Assembly: GCA_016705065.1 (NCBI GenBank)
Contig: JADIYY010000002.1
Span: 248,001 to 312,000, forward strand
Direction: 5' to 3'
Source of the DNA: Candidatus Aalborgiella aggregata
GTDB lineage: Bacteria > Pseudomonadota > Gammaproteobacteria > Burkholderiales > Burkholderiaceae_C
DNA length: 64,000 nucleotides
Shown here: positions 34,522 to 44,130 of the stretch, in pieces
How the letters are laid out: every line of letters begins with the position of its first letter
Numbering within the stretch: position 1 is the first letter of the stretch
Made by a program: the position numbers and the translations under genes
Notes under the pieces: model-generated
What the model was told of the DNA's origin: nothing
The model's input: the letters and a program-made list of their open reading frames with translations, nothing else
Database searches by the model: none

Positions 34522-37068
34522 ATGGCGATTGAACAGGGTTTATCAGAAATAGAAGCGCAGCGTCGCCTGGAAACAGACGGCCCTAACGAGATACAACGTT
34601 CAACAGCGCGCTCGCTGATTCGCATTGTGGTGGACGTGGTGCGGGAGCCCATGTTTTTATTGCTATTTGTCGCAGGTGGAATCTATCTGCTCTTAGGCGA
34701 TTTCGTAGAAGCCATGATGATGCTTGGTGCTGTGGTGGCAACAGCCACGATATCCGTTGTCCAGGAAAAACGCACGGACAATGTTCTGGAGTCATTACGC
34801 GATTTATCAAGCCCACGTGCATTGGTTTTGCGCGACGGGGAACGCAAACGAATCGCTGGGTACGAGGTAGTGCGCGGTGATGTGATCGTGCTTGCTGAAG
34901 GGGATCGCATACCTGCCGATGCGCAATTGATCAGCGGAAACAATTTGCAGGTTGACGAATCACTGTTAACGGGCGAATCCGTCGCCGTAGATAAGTTAAT
35001 GCCATCCAATGAGAATGCCCAAGAAATACCCAATGTGTATTCTGGAAGCTTGGTGGTTAGAGGACATGGATTGGCGCAAGTGTATGCGACGGGCGTTAAC
35101 AGTGAATTGGGCAAAATCGGCAAAGCATTGAACGATATTCCAGATGAACCCACACGCTTGCATATTCAAACGCGCCAATTGGTTAAGCTTTTTGGCACGA
35201 TTGGTTTGACTTTGAGTCTGTTGGTGGTGTTGTTTTATGGCTTGAAAGATGCTGATTGGCTCAAAGGTGGATTAACTGGCATTACCTTGGCCATGGCCAT
35301 TTTGCCGGAGGAGTTTCCACTTGTTTTGACTTTTTTTATGGCCATGGGTGCATGGCGCATATCCAAAAATCAAGTCATGACTCGGCACAGCGCCACCATC
35401 GAAACTTTAGGTTCTGCAACCGTGCTGTGCACCGATAAAACTGGTACGTTAACCCTGAACAAAATGGCAGTGTCGGAACTGCGCACGCCAGATCAACAAT
35501 GGCAATTTGGCAGCCATTTGCCGCTCTCGTCACCACAATTGTGTGGGGTCTTGGAATATGCCATGCTGGCCAGTGAACGCAACCCAACCGACCCGATGGA
35601 ACGTGCCATATTGACGCTGGCTGACACGCACTTGAAAGATCCAAAATACGCCCGCAGTCAACGTGCATTGGTTCATGAATATGGTTTGACACCCGAGCTG
35701 TTGGCCATGACCCATGTGTGGCAAACCGAAGGAAGTCAAGAACCAGCTTTGATAGCTACAAAAGGTGCGCCAGAAGCCATTTTTGATTTGTGCCACATGG
35801 GTGCTGAACAAGCAAAAGAAATTCGCCAAGCCGTCAATACCATGGCCGCTGCTGGTTTGCGCGTTTTAGGTGTTGCCAAAGCTAAATTTGAAGGTACGAA
35901 TTGGCCGATTAATCAGCTCGGCTTTGATTTTGAATTCATTGGTTTACTTGGGTTGGCTGATCCCTTGCGCGAGAGCGTTCCCAAAGCGGTGGCACAGTGC
36001 CAAAGTGCAGGTATAAAGGTCGTGATGATCACTGGCGATTATTCGCTAACCGCTATGGCCATTGCCAGCCAAGCCGGTATCGTTGGCATAGAAGACCATT
36101 CACGCCACATGCTCATGACGGGTGATGAATTGTCCTTGCTAACACCTGATCAACTTGCCGCAAGAGTGGGTGAAATCAAAGTCTTTGCACGCATCAAGCC
36201 CGAGCAAAAACTCCTGATTGTCAATGCCTTGAAAAGTTCGGGCGAAGTCGTCGCCATGACGGGTGATGGTGTGAATGATGCACCCGCACTTAAATCTGCG
36301 CACATTGGTATTGCGATGGGACAACGTGGCACCGACGTCGCTCGTGAGGCTGCTTCGATGGTGCTGATGCAAGATGACTTTGACGCAATTGTGAAAACAA
36401 TCGCGCAGGGCCGCCAAATTTATGACAACATCCGCAAAGCATTGGCTTTTATAGTCTCTGTGCATGTACCAATTGCCGGTATGGTTGTCGTGCCTATCGT
36501 ATTGGGCTGGCCCTTGTTGCTTTTCCCGGCGCATGTGGCATTTTTTGAGTTGGTCATCGACCCAAGTTGCTCATTTGTGTTTGAGTCGGAGGATGCAGAA
36601 TCTGATTTGATGCAACGCCCCCCTCGACCAGCTGTGTCAACCTTATTCAGTTATCAACAAATTATGACAAGTACTTTACAAGGTGCGGCTGTTTTAGTTT
36701 CGTTGATGGCTTTGATTTTTGAATTGCGCAGTTTGGGCGTTCAGCATGATGAGATTCGTGCCGCAAGTTTTGTGGCAATGATTTTGGGCAGCTTGCTATT
36801 GGCGTGGCACAACTTAAAATCAATTAACGCAAATGCCCATGCATCACTGTATTCGAATCGCTCTTTCTTCATTGTCCTCTTCGCTAGTTTGCTCACATTG
36901 CTTTTGATCAACACGGTACCTGTGCTGCAGTCGCTGTTCAAATTTGCAAACTTGACGCCTTTGACTCTGGGTTTAGTTTGTGTCAGTGGCGCATTGAGCT
37001 ATATCTTGATACGGTTGATTCGGCACTTAAGCAGGATTGATTTGCTTAACATATTCAAAACACGGTGA
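34522..37068 (+). CDS. Cation-transporting P-type ATPase (P2-like)
   Basis: 848-residue ion pump with ~10 membrane spans. N-terminal cation-ATPase domain (GLSEIEAQRRLETDGPNEI), actuator TGES motif (LLTGESVAVDK), membrane helix 4 motif ILPEEFPLVLTF, and phosphorylation site Asp305 in CTDKTGTLTLNK. Also seen are the nucleotide-domain KGAPE and the hinge MTGDGVNDAPALKSAHIGIAMG. PEEFP replaces the PEGLP/PEGL of Ca2+ pumps, so the ion is uncertain; no N-terminal metal-binding CXXC domain argues against Cu+/Zn2+ transport. Starts 63 bases after ygfZ and appears to end its own unit. Confidence 0.9.
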   Translation: MAIEQGLSEIEAQRRLETDGPNEIQRSTARSLIRIVVDVVREPMFLLLFVAGGIYLLLGDFVEAMMMLGAVVATATISVVQEKRTDNVLESLRDLSSPRALVLRDGERKRIAGYEVVRGDVIVLAEGDRIPADAQLISGNNLQVDESLLTGESVAVDKLMPSNENAQEIPNVYSGSLVVRGHGLAQVYATGVNSELGKIGKALNDIPDEPTRLHIQTRQLVKLFGTIGLTLSLLVVLFYGLKDADWLKGGLTGITLAMAILPEEFPLVLTFFMAMGAWRISKNQVMTRHSATIETLGSATVLCTDKTGTLTLNKMAVSELRTPDQQWQFGSHLPLSSPQLCGVLEYAMLASERNPTDPMERAILTLADTHLKDPKYARSQRALVHEYGLTPELLAMTHVWQTEGSQEPALIATKGAPEAIFDLCHMGAEQAKEIRQAVNTMAAAGLRVLGVAKAKFEGTNWPINQLGFDFEFIGLLGLADPLRESVPKAVAQCQSAGIKVVMITGDYSLTAMAIASQAGIVGIEDHSRHMLMTGDELSLLTPDQLAARVGEIKVFARIKPEQKLLIVNALKSSGEVVAMTGDGVNDAPALKSAHIGIAMGQRGTDVAREAASMVLMQDDFDAIVKTIAQGRQIYDNIRKALAFIVSVHVPIAGMVVVPIVLGWPLLLFPAHVAFFELVIDPSCSFVFESEDAESDLMQRPPRPAVSTLFSYQQIMTSTLQGAAVLVSLMALIFELRSLGVQHDEIRAASFVAMILGSLLLAWHNLKSINANAHASLYSNRSFFIVLFASLLTLLLINTVPVLQSLFKFANLTPLTLGLVCVSGALSYILIRLIRHLSRIDLLNIFKTR

Positions 37069-37265
37069 TCCAATCTAAATTGAAAACTATATCTTAGTGA
37101 GGTAAGTCCACTCCAACAGAAAGCCCGTTTGTATGCGTTTTGGTCTAAAGTTTCACAATTGCCTATTTTGAAGGTGTTCATGTATATTCTGAGTACCTTT
37201 ATTCACAATGGTAATATCGTTAATCTAAGGGATGCAGAATTTCAAAATAACCAGGAGACTCGCTC

Positions 37266-38261
37266 ATGACATCAAACTTTAAAACTACTTTGTCACGCCG
37301 CACAGCGTTGCAGGGCATTGCCATGGCTACCTTGCCTTTTTCGCACGCAGCTTTTGCACAATCCTCTTGGCCAGCCAAGCCTGTCACCTTGGTTGTCCCC
37401 TTCCCTGCCGGCGGTGGTACAGATGCGTTTGCACGGCCTTTGGCTGCATCGTTTTCAAAAGTTTTTGGCAAACAACTGATCATTGACAACCGTGGCGGAG
37501 CTGGTGGCACTTTGGGCGCAGGCATTGCTGCCAAAGCAGCTCCAGATGGCTATACCTTGTTCATGGGTGCTGTGCACCATGCGATTGCGCCCAGCATGTA
37601 CCCCAAGCTGGACTATGATATTGAAAAAGATTTTGTGCCCTTGATGCTGTTGGCCAGTGTGCCGCAAGTGCTGGTGGTCAACCCCAAGAAAATTCCGGGT
37701 GATTTCAAAGCGTTCATGGCCGCTGTGAAAGCCAGCCCTGGCAAATACAACTATGGGTCAGCCGGTGGTGGTACATCGCATCATTTGGCAGGTGAGTTGT
37801 TCAAGCAACAAAGCAAAACCTACATCACCCATATTCCGTATCGCGGCGCAGGCCCGGCCTTGCAAGACTTGATGGCTGGCAATGTGGACATGATGTTTGA
37901 CGGCTTGGGATCATCAGCCGCACACATCAAAGGTGGCCGCATCAAAGCGCTGATGGTCTCTGGCAACAAGCGCAACCCAGCCTTCCCCGATGTACCCAGC
38001 GCAGCCGAATTGGGCATGCCTGATTACACCGTGTCCACTTGGTATGGCTTGTGGGCACCCAAAGGCACACCGGCGGATGTGCAAGCCCGCATCGTGGAAG
38101 ACATCAAGCGTGCCGGCGCAGAAGATACCGCGAAAGCCGCTTGGGCCAACAATGGCGCTGAATTTGGTACCTTGACTCCCACGCAATACGGCGCGTTTGT
38201 CAGCAACGAAGTGAAGCGCTGGGCTGCCGTTGTTAAAGCGTCTGGCGCAAAATTGGATTAA
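37266..38261 (+). CDS. Bug-family solute receptor with Tat-like signal
   Basis: 331 residues. The N-terminus has a twin-arginine-like motif (LSRRTALQG) and a signal region ending HAAFAQ, so export may be via Tat. Mature part: VTLVVPFPAGGGTDAFARPL, IIDNRGGAGGTLGAGIAAKA, THIPYRGAGPALQDLMAG and VPSAAELGMPDY, all Bug landmarks. CAGGAG nine bases ahead supports ATG 37266. Its TAA overlaps the next ATG (TAATG), so it is coupled to the enoyl-CoA hydratase and then matB. With matB downstream, malonate or a related dicarboxylate is the likely ligand (inference). The 197 bases before it hold no gene. Confidence 0.9.
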   Translation: MTSNFKTTLSRRTALQGIAMATLPFSHAAFAQSSWPAKPVTLVVPFPAGGGTDAFARPLAASFSKVFGKQLIIDNRGGAGGTLGAGIAAKAAPDGYTLFMGAVHHAIAPSMYPKLDYDIEKDFVPLMLLASVPQVLVVNPKKIPGDFKAFMAAVKASPGKYNYGSAGGGTSHHLAGELFKQQSKTYITHIPYRGAGPALQDLMAGNVDMMFDGLGSSAAHIKGGRIKALMVSGNKRNPAFPDVPSAAELGMPDYTVSTWYGLWAPKGTPADVQARIVEDIKRAGAEDTAKAAWANNGAEFGTLTPTQYGAFVSNEVKRWAAVVKASGAKLD

Positions 38262-39115
38262 TGCTGACAGCAAGGCAAGATTCGAGCGAAGGAAAAGTCC
38301 TTTGCGGTGTGCAAGATGGGTTGGCGCGTGTCACTCTGTCCAACCCCAACAAACTCAACGCCATGTCGCGCCACATGTGGCAGCAACTGCGTGCTGTGTT
38401 TGAGGGCATACAAGCCAATCCAGAGGTGCGCTGTGTGTTGATAACAGGCGCACCTTGTGGCAAGCACCAGGCTTTCAGCGCAGGTGGTGATATTTCTGAA
38501 TACCCCAGCTTTCGATTCAACGAAGCCAGTTTGCGCGAATTTCACGAAGTGGATGTTTGGGGTGGTTTGCAAGCCATGCTCGATTGCGATGTGCCCATCG
38601 TGGCGCAAATCGACGGCGCATGCATGGGTGCAGGTATAGAAATCGCGAGTTGCTGCGACATGCGCATATCCAGCCATACAGCCAAGTTTGGCGCACCGAT
38701 TGCCAAGCTGGGTTTTCCCATGGCACCGAAAGAGGCACATTTGGTGGCGAACGCTGTAGGCAATTTAACAGCCAAAGAAATGTTGCTGGAAGCAGCGGTG
38801 TTAGTTGCCACCACCATGCAATCGCGTGGTTTTTTGAACCGCGTGGTGGATGCGACTGAATTGGCCGAATCGGCGATGCAAACGGTTAATCGCATATTGG
38901 CTTTGGCACCTCAAGCGGCCAGACTGAATAAACAGACATTCAGGCAGTTTTATATGAAAAATCAGCCTGTAGACGGCGTAAATAATGCCTATGATGCTAT
39001 TAATAACATAGCAAAAAGCAATACTGACACATACAACTATGCCAACAGCGCCGAACACCGCGAAGGCATACAGGCATTCATTGATAAACGCAAACCGAAT
39101 TGGAATACAGTTTAA
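38261..39115 (+). CDS. Enoyl-CoA hydratase/isomerase family protein
   Basis: Crotonase-fold enzyme, 284 residues. Oxyanion-hole segments AFSAGGDISEY and DGACMGAGIEIASCCDMRI; the usual second-Glu region is KLGFPMAPKEAHL. The C-terminal NSAEHREGIQAFIDKRKPNW is the standard crotonase tail. Residues ~231-251 (MKNQPVDGVNNAYDAINNIA) are an in-frame dispersed element inserted just before that tail. The reaction cannot be specified; next to matB it could be hydratase, hydrolase or decarboxylase acting on a CoA ester. The start ATG overlaps the stop of the Bug gene; matB starts eight bases after its own stop. Confidence 0.85.
   Translation: MLTARQDSSEGKVLCGVQDGLARVTLSNPNKLNAMSRHMWQQLRAVFEGIQANPEVRCVLITGAPCGKHQAFSAGGDISEYPSFRFNEASLREFHEVDVWGGLQAMLDCDVPIVAQIDGACMGAGIEIASCCDMRISSHTAKFGAPIAKLGFPMAPKEAHLVANAVGNLTAKEMLLEAAVLVATTMQSRGFLNRVVDATELAESAMQTVNRILALAPQAARLNKQTFRQFYMKNQPVDGVNNAYDAINNIAKSNTDTYNYANSAEHREGIQAFIDKRKPNWNTV
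38953..39013 (+). repeat. In-frame copy of the dispersed element inside the enoyl-CoA hydratase gene
   Basis: Reads TATGAAAAATCAGCCTGTAG, then ACGGCGTAAATAATGCCTAT, then GATGCTATTAATAACATAGC: the best genic match to the intergenic copies and in the same orientation as the gene. Encodes MKNQPVDGVNNAYDAINNIA, parallel to LNQPVASTNIANTAINSIAS in lpd and in the same frame. The TAA/TAG after GCC in intergenic copies is TAT here. Confidence 0.88.
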
Positions 39116-39123
39116 ATTTTTAT

Positions 39124-40683
39124 ATGAACCACAATCTCTTCACCGCCTTGCGTGCGGCATTCCCCAAAGACTTAGACGCCGTTGCCATTGAAACCGCCGA
39201 TGTGGGTAAAAACGCTTTGTACTACAGCTGGCGTGACATGGACCGTGCCACCGCCATGCTGGCGAATTTGCTGCAATCGCTTGACTTGCCAAAAGGTGCG
39301 CGCATTGTCGTGCAGGTTGAAAAATCAGTCGAAGCCGCGATGCTGTACCTCGCCACATTGCGCGCGGGTTTCGTGTTTTTGCCACTCAACACCGCCTACC
39401 AAAGTGGCGAGATTGAATACTTCATTGGCAATGCCGAGCCGTCGGTTGTGGTTTGTAGTCCAGCCAACTTTGGTTGGGTCAGCAAAATCGCTTTCAAAGC
39501 AGGCACACAAAACGTGTTCACGCTGGGTGATGACCGCACCGGATCGCTGTTAGACCGCGCGGCGCATTGCAGTGACCAGCATACTCCAGCAAACTGCAAG
39601 GCCGACGATTTGGCCGCCATTTTGTACACCAGTGGAACAACAGGGCGCAGCAAGGGCGCGATGCTGACGCACCAAAATCTGCTGTCCAACGCGCAGGTGC
39701 TGAAAGATTATTGGGGCTGGCAAAAACCAGGCGCCTCGCTCGCACAAGGCGGTGATGTGCTCATCCACGCTCTGCCCATCTTCCATGTGCACGGCTTGTT
39801 TGTAGCGCTGCATGGCGCATTGCTCAATGGCAGCAAAACCATTTGGCTGTCCAAGTTCGACCCCAAACTCGTCATTCAAAAAATGCCAGAGGCCACAGTC
39901 TTCATGGGTGTACCCACGCTGTATGTGCGCATGTTGGCTGAGCCCAGTTTGACCAAACAAGCTACCAGCAGGATGCGTTTATTCTTGGCTGGCTCTGCAC
40001 CTTTGTTGCTAGAAACTTTCAACAGCTGGCAAGAACGCACCGGCCACACCATTTTGGAACGCTACGGCATGAGTGAAACCACCATGCTGACATCCAACCC
40101 CTATTTACCCAAAGACGGCGAACGACGCGGCGGTACGGTGGGCTTTCCACTGCCTGGTGTGCAACTTCGTGTTCAGGACGACGGTGGTCAAAATTTACCG
40201 ACCAATGAAATCGGCGGCATTCAAGTCAAAGGTCCCAATATCTTCAAAGGCTATTGGCGCATGCCCGAAAAAACGGCTGAAGAATTCACCGCAGATGGCT
40301 TCTTCAAAACGGGTGATGTGGGCAAAATCGATGAGCGCGGCTACGTCACCATCGTCGGACGCAGCAAAGACCTCATCATCAGCGGTGGCTACAACGTCTA
40401 CCCCGCAGAAATTGAATCCACCATCAACGACATGCCAGGCGTGTCCGAAAGCGCCGTCATCGGTGTGCCGCACCCTGATTTTGGTGAGGTGGGCGTGGCC
40501 GTGCTGATTCTCAAACCCAACGCCACCCTCACCCCCGATGACGTCATTGCCAATTTAAAAGCAACACTGGCCAATTTCAAAATCCCAAAGCGCTGCTTTG
40601 CGCTATCAGAACTGCCGCGCAATACCATGGGCAAGGTGCAAAAGAACGTGTTGCGGGAGCAGTACAAGGGTTTGTTTATTTAG
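39124..40683 (+). CDS. matB: Malonyl-CoA synthetase
   Basis: AMP-forming acyl-CoA ligase that makes malonyl-CoA from malonate, CoA and ATP. About 519 residues from ATG 39124 (MNHNLFTALRAAFP). Adenylation motifs: ILYTSGTTGRSKGAMLTHQN (P-loop), HALPIFHVHGLFVALHGALL (the malonate-binding His/Arg region typical of MatB), ERYGMSETTMLTSNPY, FFKTGDVG, GRSKDLIISGGYNVYP, and the catalytic Lys in PRNTMGKVQKN. Third gene of Bug receptor-hydratase-matB, consistent with malonate scavenging. It converges on ccmI with an eight-base 3' overlap. Confidence 0.9.
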   Translation: MNHNLFTALRAAFPKDLDAVAIETADVGKNALYYSWRDMDRATAMLANLLQSLDLPKGARIVVQVEKSVEAAMLYLATLRAGFVFLPLNTAYQSGEIEYFIGNAEPSVVVCSPANFGWVSKIAFKAGTQNVFTLGDDRTGSLLDRAAHCSDQHTPANCKADDLAAILYTSGTTGRSKGAMLTHQNLLSNAQVLKDYWGWQKPGASLAQGGDVLIHALPIFHVHGLFVALHGALLNGSKTIWLSKFDPKLVIQKMPEATVFMGVPTLYVRMLAEPSLTKQATSRMRLFLAGSAPLLLETFNSWQERTGHTILERYGMSETTMLTSNPYLPKDGERRGGTVGFPLPGVQLRVQDDGGQNLPTNEIGGIQVKGPNIFKGYWRMPEKTAEEFTADGFFKTGDVGKIDERGYVTIVGRSKDLIISGGYNVYPAEIESTINDMPGVSESAVIGVPHPDFGEVGVAVLILKPNATLTPDDVIANLKATLANFKIPKRCFALSELPRNTMGKVQKNVLREQYKGLFI

Positions 40684-41137
40684 AACGCGCTGCTTTCAAT
40701 TCATCGTAAGCGCTTTTCAATTCTGGCGTTTCTCCTATGTACTTTGTGGCTTTGGTGTATGCGGCATCCGCCTCATCGTATCGACCCAGTACTTTGTATG
40801 AACGCAGCAACATGACCCAGCCATTTGGGTTATTGGGGTTGGCTTCCAGCTTGGCCGCCAGTGTGGTGACCATTTGTTTGATTTGCGCATCACCCACAAT
40901 TTCATCCTGAACCGCTTGTTGGGCTGCTGGAGTTTCTGGCTTATTATCTTGATTGAAGAAATCAGAAAAAGCTATAGGACCTAGCAATGCATACAAACCA
41001 AATGCACCAATGAGCGTGACTCCTGCTATACCGACTGCGGTTTTACTTGCACCTTTGCTTATGCCCCAAATCGGTCGCAGTATCCAGACCAAGGTCAGCA
41101 TGGTTAACAGCAGCGCGATGGTGATGAAAATAATCAT
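40676..41137 (-). CDS. ccmI: Short CcmI/NrfG-like TPR protein of cytochrome c maturation
   Basis: 153 residues, far shorter than the ~400 of E. coli-type CcmI/CcmH. One or two N-terminal membrane segments (IIFITIALLLTMLTLVWIL and GVTLIGAFGLYALLG), a linker, then a TPR-like part (AAKLEANPNNPNGWVMLLRS, LGRYDEADAAYTKATKY). Such proteins hold apocytochrome for heme ligation. Last gene of the ccm cluster; starts three bases after ccmH, and its 3' end overlaps the convergent matB by eight bases. Confidence 0.83.
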   Translation of the reverse strand: MIIFITIALLLTMLTLVWILRPIWGISKGASKTAVGIAGVTLIGAFGLYALLGPIAFSDFFNQDNKPETPAAQQAVQDEIVGDAQIKQMVTTLAAKLEANPNNPNGWVMLLRSYKVLGRYDEADAAYTKATKYIGETPELKSAYDELKAARSK

Positions 41138-41139
41138 GC

Positions 41140-41625
41140 CTAATCTTTCTTTTTTTCAGATGCAGAAACCGGTGTTTCCAATTCCCAATCGTCTTCACCC
41201 GCTCTACTGTGTTTGCTTTGACTGTGTTTCACAGTACGCACCAACACCAGCAAACCTATGCACAACAATATCAATGGAGCAAACCACAGCAGCCATGTTT
41301 GGGGCTTAACGGGTGGACGGTACAGCACAAAATCGCCATAACGACTGACCATGAAGTCTTTGATTTCAGCATCGCTTTTGCCCGCTTTGATAAGGCCTCG
41401 CAATTCGCGCCGCAAATCCAGCGCCAAATCGGCACGCGAACCCGCCAGCGATTCGTTTTGACACACCAAACAGCGCAATTCTTCAGCAATGGTGTTCAGG
41501 CGCTGCTCGACCACAGGATCATCAGCCAAGGGTAGCGCTTCACTGGCATACGATACGCTTACATTCACGATCACAGCAATGCCTATGGCTTTCAAAGTTT
41601 TCAACAAGACATGGTGCAGCTTCAT
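41140..41625 (-). CDS. ccmH: Cytochrome c maturation thiol oxidoreductase CcmH
   Basis: Periplasm-facing redox protein that reduces apocytochrome CXXCH cysteines for heme attachment. 161 residues: N-terminal signal/anchor, the family motif LRCLVCQNESLAGSRADLA with its CXXC, and a C-terminal membrane span (TWLLWFAPLILLCIGLLVLV). Overlaps ccmG by four bases upstream and is followed after two bases by ccmI. Confidence 0.93.
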   Translation of the reverse strand: MKLHHVLLKTLKAIGIAVIVNVSVSYASEALPLADDPVVEQRLNTIAEELRCLVCQNESLAGSRADLALDLRRELRGLIKAGKSDAEIKDFMVSRYGDFVLYRPPVKPQTWLLWFAPLILLCIGLLVLVRTVKHSQSKHSRAGEDDWELETPVSASEKKKD

Positions 41626-42149
41626 TTCTGCAATTCCCGAACCATTGGCACGATGATGTCTTTCAGAGCAGCATCAGTGACAGGACCAATGTGCTTGTGG
41701 CGAATGACGCCTGCTTTGTCGATGATGAAGGTTTCAGGCACGCCATACACACCAAAATTAATACCAATGCGTCCATCAGGATCGGTGACCGATGTCTCAT
41801 AAGGGTCGCCATGCTGCGCCAACCATTTCATCCCATCTACTGCGGTGTCCTTGTAGTCCAAGCCAATGATGGGCAGTGTGTTCGTTTTTGCAAAAGCCAT
41901 CAACACAGGGTGCTCTACACGGCACGCCACGCACCACGATGCCCACACATTCAGCATCCACACCTTGCCCAGCATGTCCACGTTAGATAGCAGCTTCTCA
42001 GGTGCAAGCAAACGCGGTGCTGAAAATGCGGGGGCCGGTTTTCCGATTAATGGCGATGGTACTTCGCGCGGGTTCAGTTTCAAACCAATCGCTAAAAATG
42101 CGACCAGCACAATGAAAATAGCAAATGGTATCCAGGCTTTGTTTTTCAT
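41622..42149 (-). CDS. ccmG: Thiol:disulfide interchange protein CcmG/DsbE
   Basis: Membrane-anchored periplasmic thioredoxin that keeps CcmH and apocytochrome reduced. 175 residues, one N-terminal anchor (IPFAIFIVLVAFLAIGL), PLIGKPAPAFSAPRL, active site WASWCVACRVEHP, and the cis-Pro region VYGVPETFIID. The WCVAC active site is within family variation. Overlaps ccmF by four bases and ccmH by four bases. Confidence 0.94.
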   Translation of the reverse strand: MKNKAWIPFAIFIVLVAFLAIGLKLNPREVPSPLIGKPAPAFSAPRLLAPEKLLSNVDMLGKVWMLNVWASWCVACRVEHPVLMAFAKTNTLPIIGLDYKDTAVDGMKWLAQHGDPYETSVTDPDGRIGINFGVYGVPETFIIDKAGVIRHKHIGPVTDAALKDIIVPMVRELQK

Positions 42150-44128
42150 ACCATTGCAAGCTTGCTGCCATCTGGACGGTTACTGTCATTTTTGCGTTTG
42201 CGGTACCTGCGGTCTAGCGTTGCCAGCAGTCCACCCAATGCCATCAACATGCAGCCACCCCAAATCCAACTGACAAAAGGCTTGTGATACACCCGCATGG
42301 CCCAGGCTGGTTGATCGCTATCGTCTAATTTTTCTCCTAACGACACATACACATCGCGCAACAAGCCCGTATCAATAGCGGCTTCGGTCATGGGCATGGT
42401 GCTTGACAAATACGCACGTTTTTCGGGGTACAAATTTTTCAAAAATTGACCGTTGCGTGACAATGCCACTTCCCCGACATCGGCGATGTAATTCGGTCCG
42501 GGTACGCGTTGAATATTTTTGAGTTGAAACGTGTAGCCACCCACTGACACCGTGTCACCCATTGCCATGCGCACATCTTTTTCTGTTTCATAGCCTTTCA
42601 CCATGGTAATGCCGACCACACACACGGCAATCCCAATATGGGCCAAATGCATGCCCCAATATGACAAGGGTACAGTTTTCAAATTGCCAATGGCCGAATT
42701 GTTTTGCGCCGTCAGTCGCTGCACGATATGAATCACACTGCCCAACACAACCCACACAGCAAGACTTAATCCAATCGCCACCCATATCGACCATTGCCCT
42801 GCAGCAAATGGCAAAGTAAAACCCGATAACAGTGCCAACACTGCGGCGGGACTCAGCTGTTTAAGCAGTGACACCGGATTGTCATTTTTCCAATTGGCAA
42901 AAGTGCCCACCACCATCAAAAATAACACCGGCATCATCAGCGGAGCAAACACCGCATTGAAATAAGGTGCCCCGACCGACAGTTTGCCCAAATTCAGCGC
43001 ATCTAAAATCAAAGGGTACAAAGTGCCCAACAACACACTGGCTGCAGCCGTCACCAAAAAGACATTGTTGAGCAACAGCAAAGTTTCGCGCGACACCATA
43101 GACATTGCACCACTTGACCGCATAAGGTGCGCACGTGCTGCGTACAAGGCAAGTGAGCCACCGACCACAACGGTCAAAAACAGCAAGATGAACACACCAC
43201 GCTTGGGGTCTGTCGCAAACGCATGTACTGATGTCAGCACACCCGAACGAACCAAGAATGTTCCCAACAAGCTCAATGAAAAAGCCGTGATGGCCAACAC
43301 TATGGTCCAATTGCGAAACAAACCACGTTTTTCAGTGACGGCCAGTGAATGAATCAATGCGGTACCCACCAGCCATGGCATGAACGAAGCGTTTTCAACC
43401 GGGTCCCAAAACCACCAGCCACCCCAGCCCAATTCGTAATACGCCCACCATGAACCCAAGGCAATGCCCAGCGTCAAACAAATCCAAGCAGCAGTTGCCC
43501 AAGGCCGTGTCCAACGTGCCCAAGCGGCATCCAAATTGCCTTGCAGTAAAGCGGCTATCGCAAAAGCAAACGGCACCGCCATGCCCACATAGCCCATGTA
43601 CAACATAGGCGGGTGAAACACCAAGCCAGGGTCTTGTAACAAAGGGTTTAAATCTTTGCCATCGGGTGGCGCATCGATTAAACGCAAAAAAGGATTGGAT
43701 GTGAACAACATGAATAACAGAAACCCTACCGCTACCAAACCCAAAATACCCAAGATGCGTGAGACCATCACGTCTGGCAGTTGTTTAGAGAATAGAGCTA
43801 CAGCCAGCATCCACGACACCAGCATGAAGTCCCACAACAGCAAAGAGCCCTCATGGCCACCCCATACACCCGCGAACCGGTACAAATCGGGCATCTTTGA
43901 ATTGGAATGGTTCGCCACATAGGCGACAGAGAAATCGTTGGTGAAAAATGCGTAAGCAAGACAAACAAATGACAAAGCCGTCAATGCCCACAGTGCTTGT
44001 GCACAAGGGCGCACCATTGCCATCCAGTCACTGCGTGCTTGTTGTCCACCAGCGATGCCCAAAATACCCAGTGTCAATGCCACAAAGAGCGAAAGAATCA
44101 GCGAGAAAAGACCAATTTCAGGAATCAT
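42146..44128 (-). CDS. ccmF: Heme lyase subunit CcmF
   Basis: Large integral membrane component of the heme-apocytochrome ligation complex. 660 residues with about 15 spans. The tryptophan-rich WWD domain is present as WGGWWFWDPVENASFMPWL (residues ~235-255). Surrounding conserved histidines occur in GHEGSLLLWD, and the periplasmic loop contains RSGVLTSVHAFATDP. Preceded by ccmE (two-base gap) and overlapping ccmG by four bases. Confidence 0.95.
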   Translation of the reverse strand: MIPEIGLFSLILSLFVALTLGILGIAGGQQARSDWMAMVRPCAQALWALTALSFVCLAYAFFTNDFSVAYVANHSNSKMPDLYRFAGVWGGHEGSLLLWDFMLVSWMLAVALFSKQLPDVMVSRILGILGLVAVGFLLFMLFTSNPFLRLIDAPPDGKDLNPLLQDPGLVFHPPMLYMGYVGMAVPFAFAIAALLQGNLDAAWARWTRPWATAAWICLTLGIALGSWWAYYELGWGGWWFWDPVENASFMPWLVGTALIHSLAVTEKRGLFRNWTIVLAITAFSLSLLGTFLVRSGVLTSVHAFATDPKRGVFILLFLTVVVGGSLALYAARAHLMRSSGAMSMVSRETLLLLNNVFLVTAAASVLLGTLYPLILDALNLGKLSVGAPYFNAVFAPLMMPVLFLMVVGTFANWKNDNPVSLLKQLSPAAVLALLSGFTLPFAAGQWSIWVAIGLSLAVWVVLGSVIHIVQRLTAQNNSAIGNLKTVPLSYWGMHLAHIGIAVCVVGITMVKGYETEKDVRMAMGDTVSVGGYTFQLKNIQRVPGPNYIADVGEVALSRNGQFLKNLYPEKRAYLSSTMPMTEAAIDTGLLRDVYVSLGEKLDDSDQPAWAMRVYHKPFVSWIWGGCMLMALGGLLATLDRRYRKRKNDSNRPDGSKLAMV

Positions 44129-44130
44129 TT

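Noticed and set aside
40961..40991. GCTATAGGACCTAGC in ccmI, resembling the element's terminal palindrome
   Set aside because: Only the short palindrome ends match; the CAGGCTGTAG and GCGTATTTATTGCC parts are missing, so chance is the simpler explanation.
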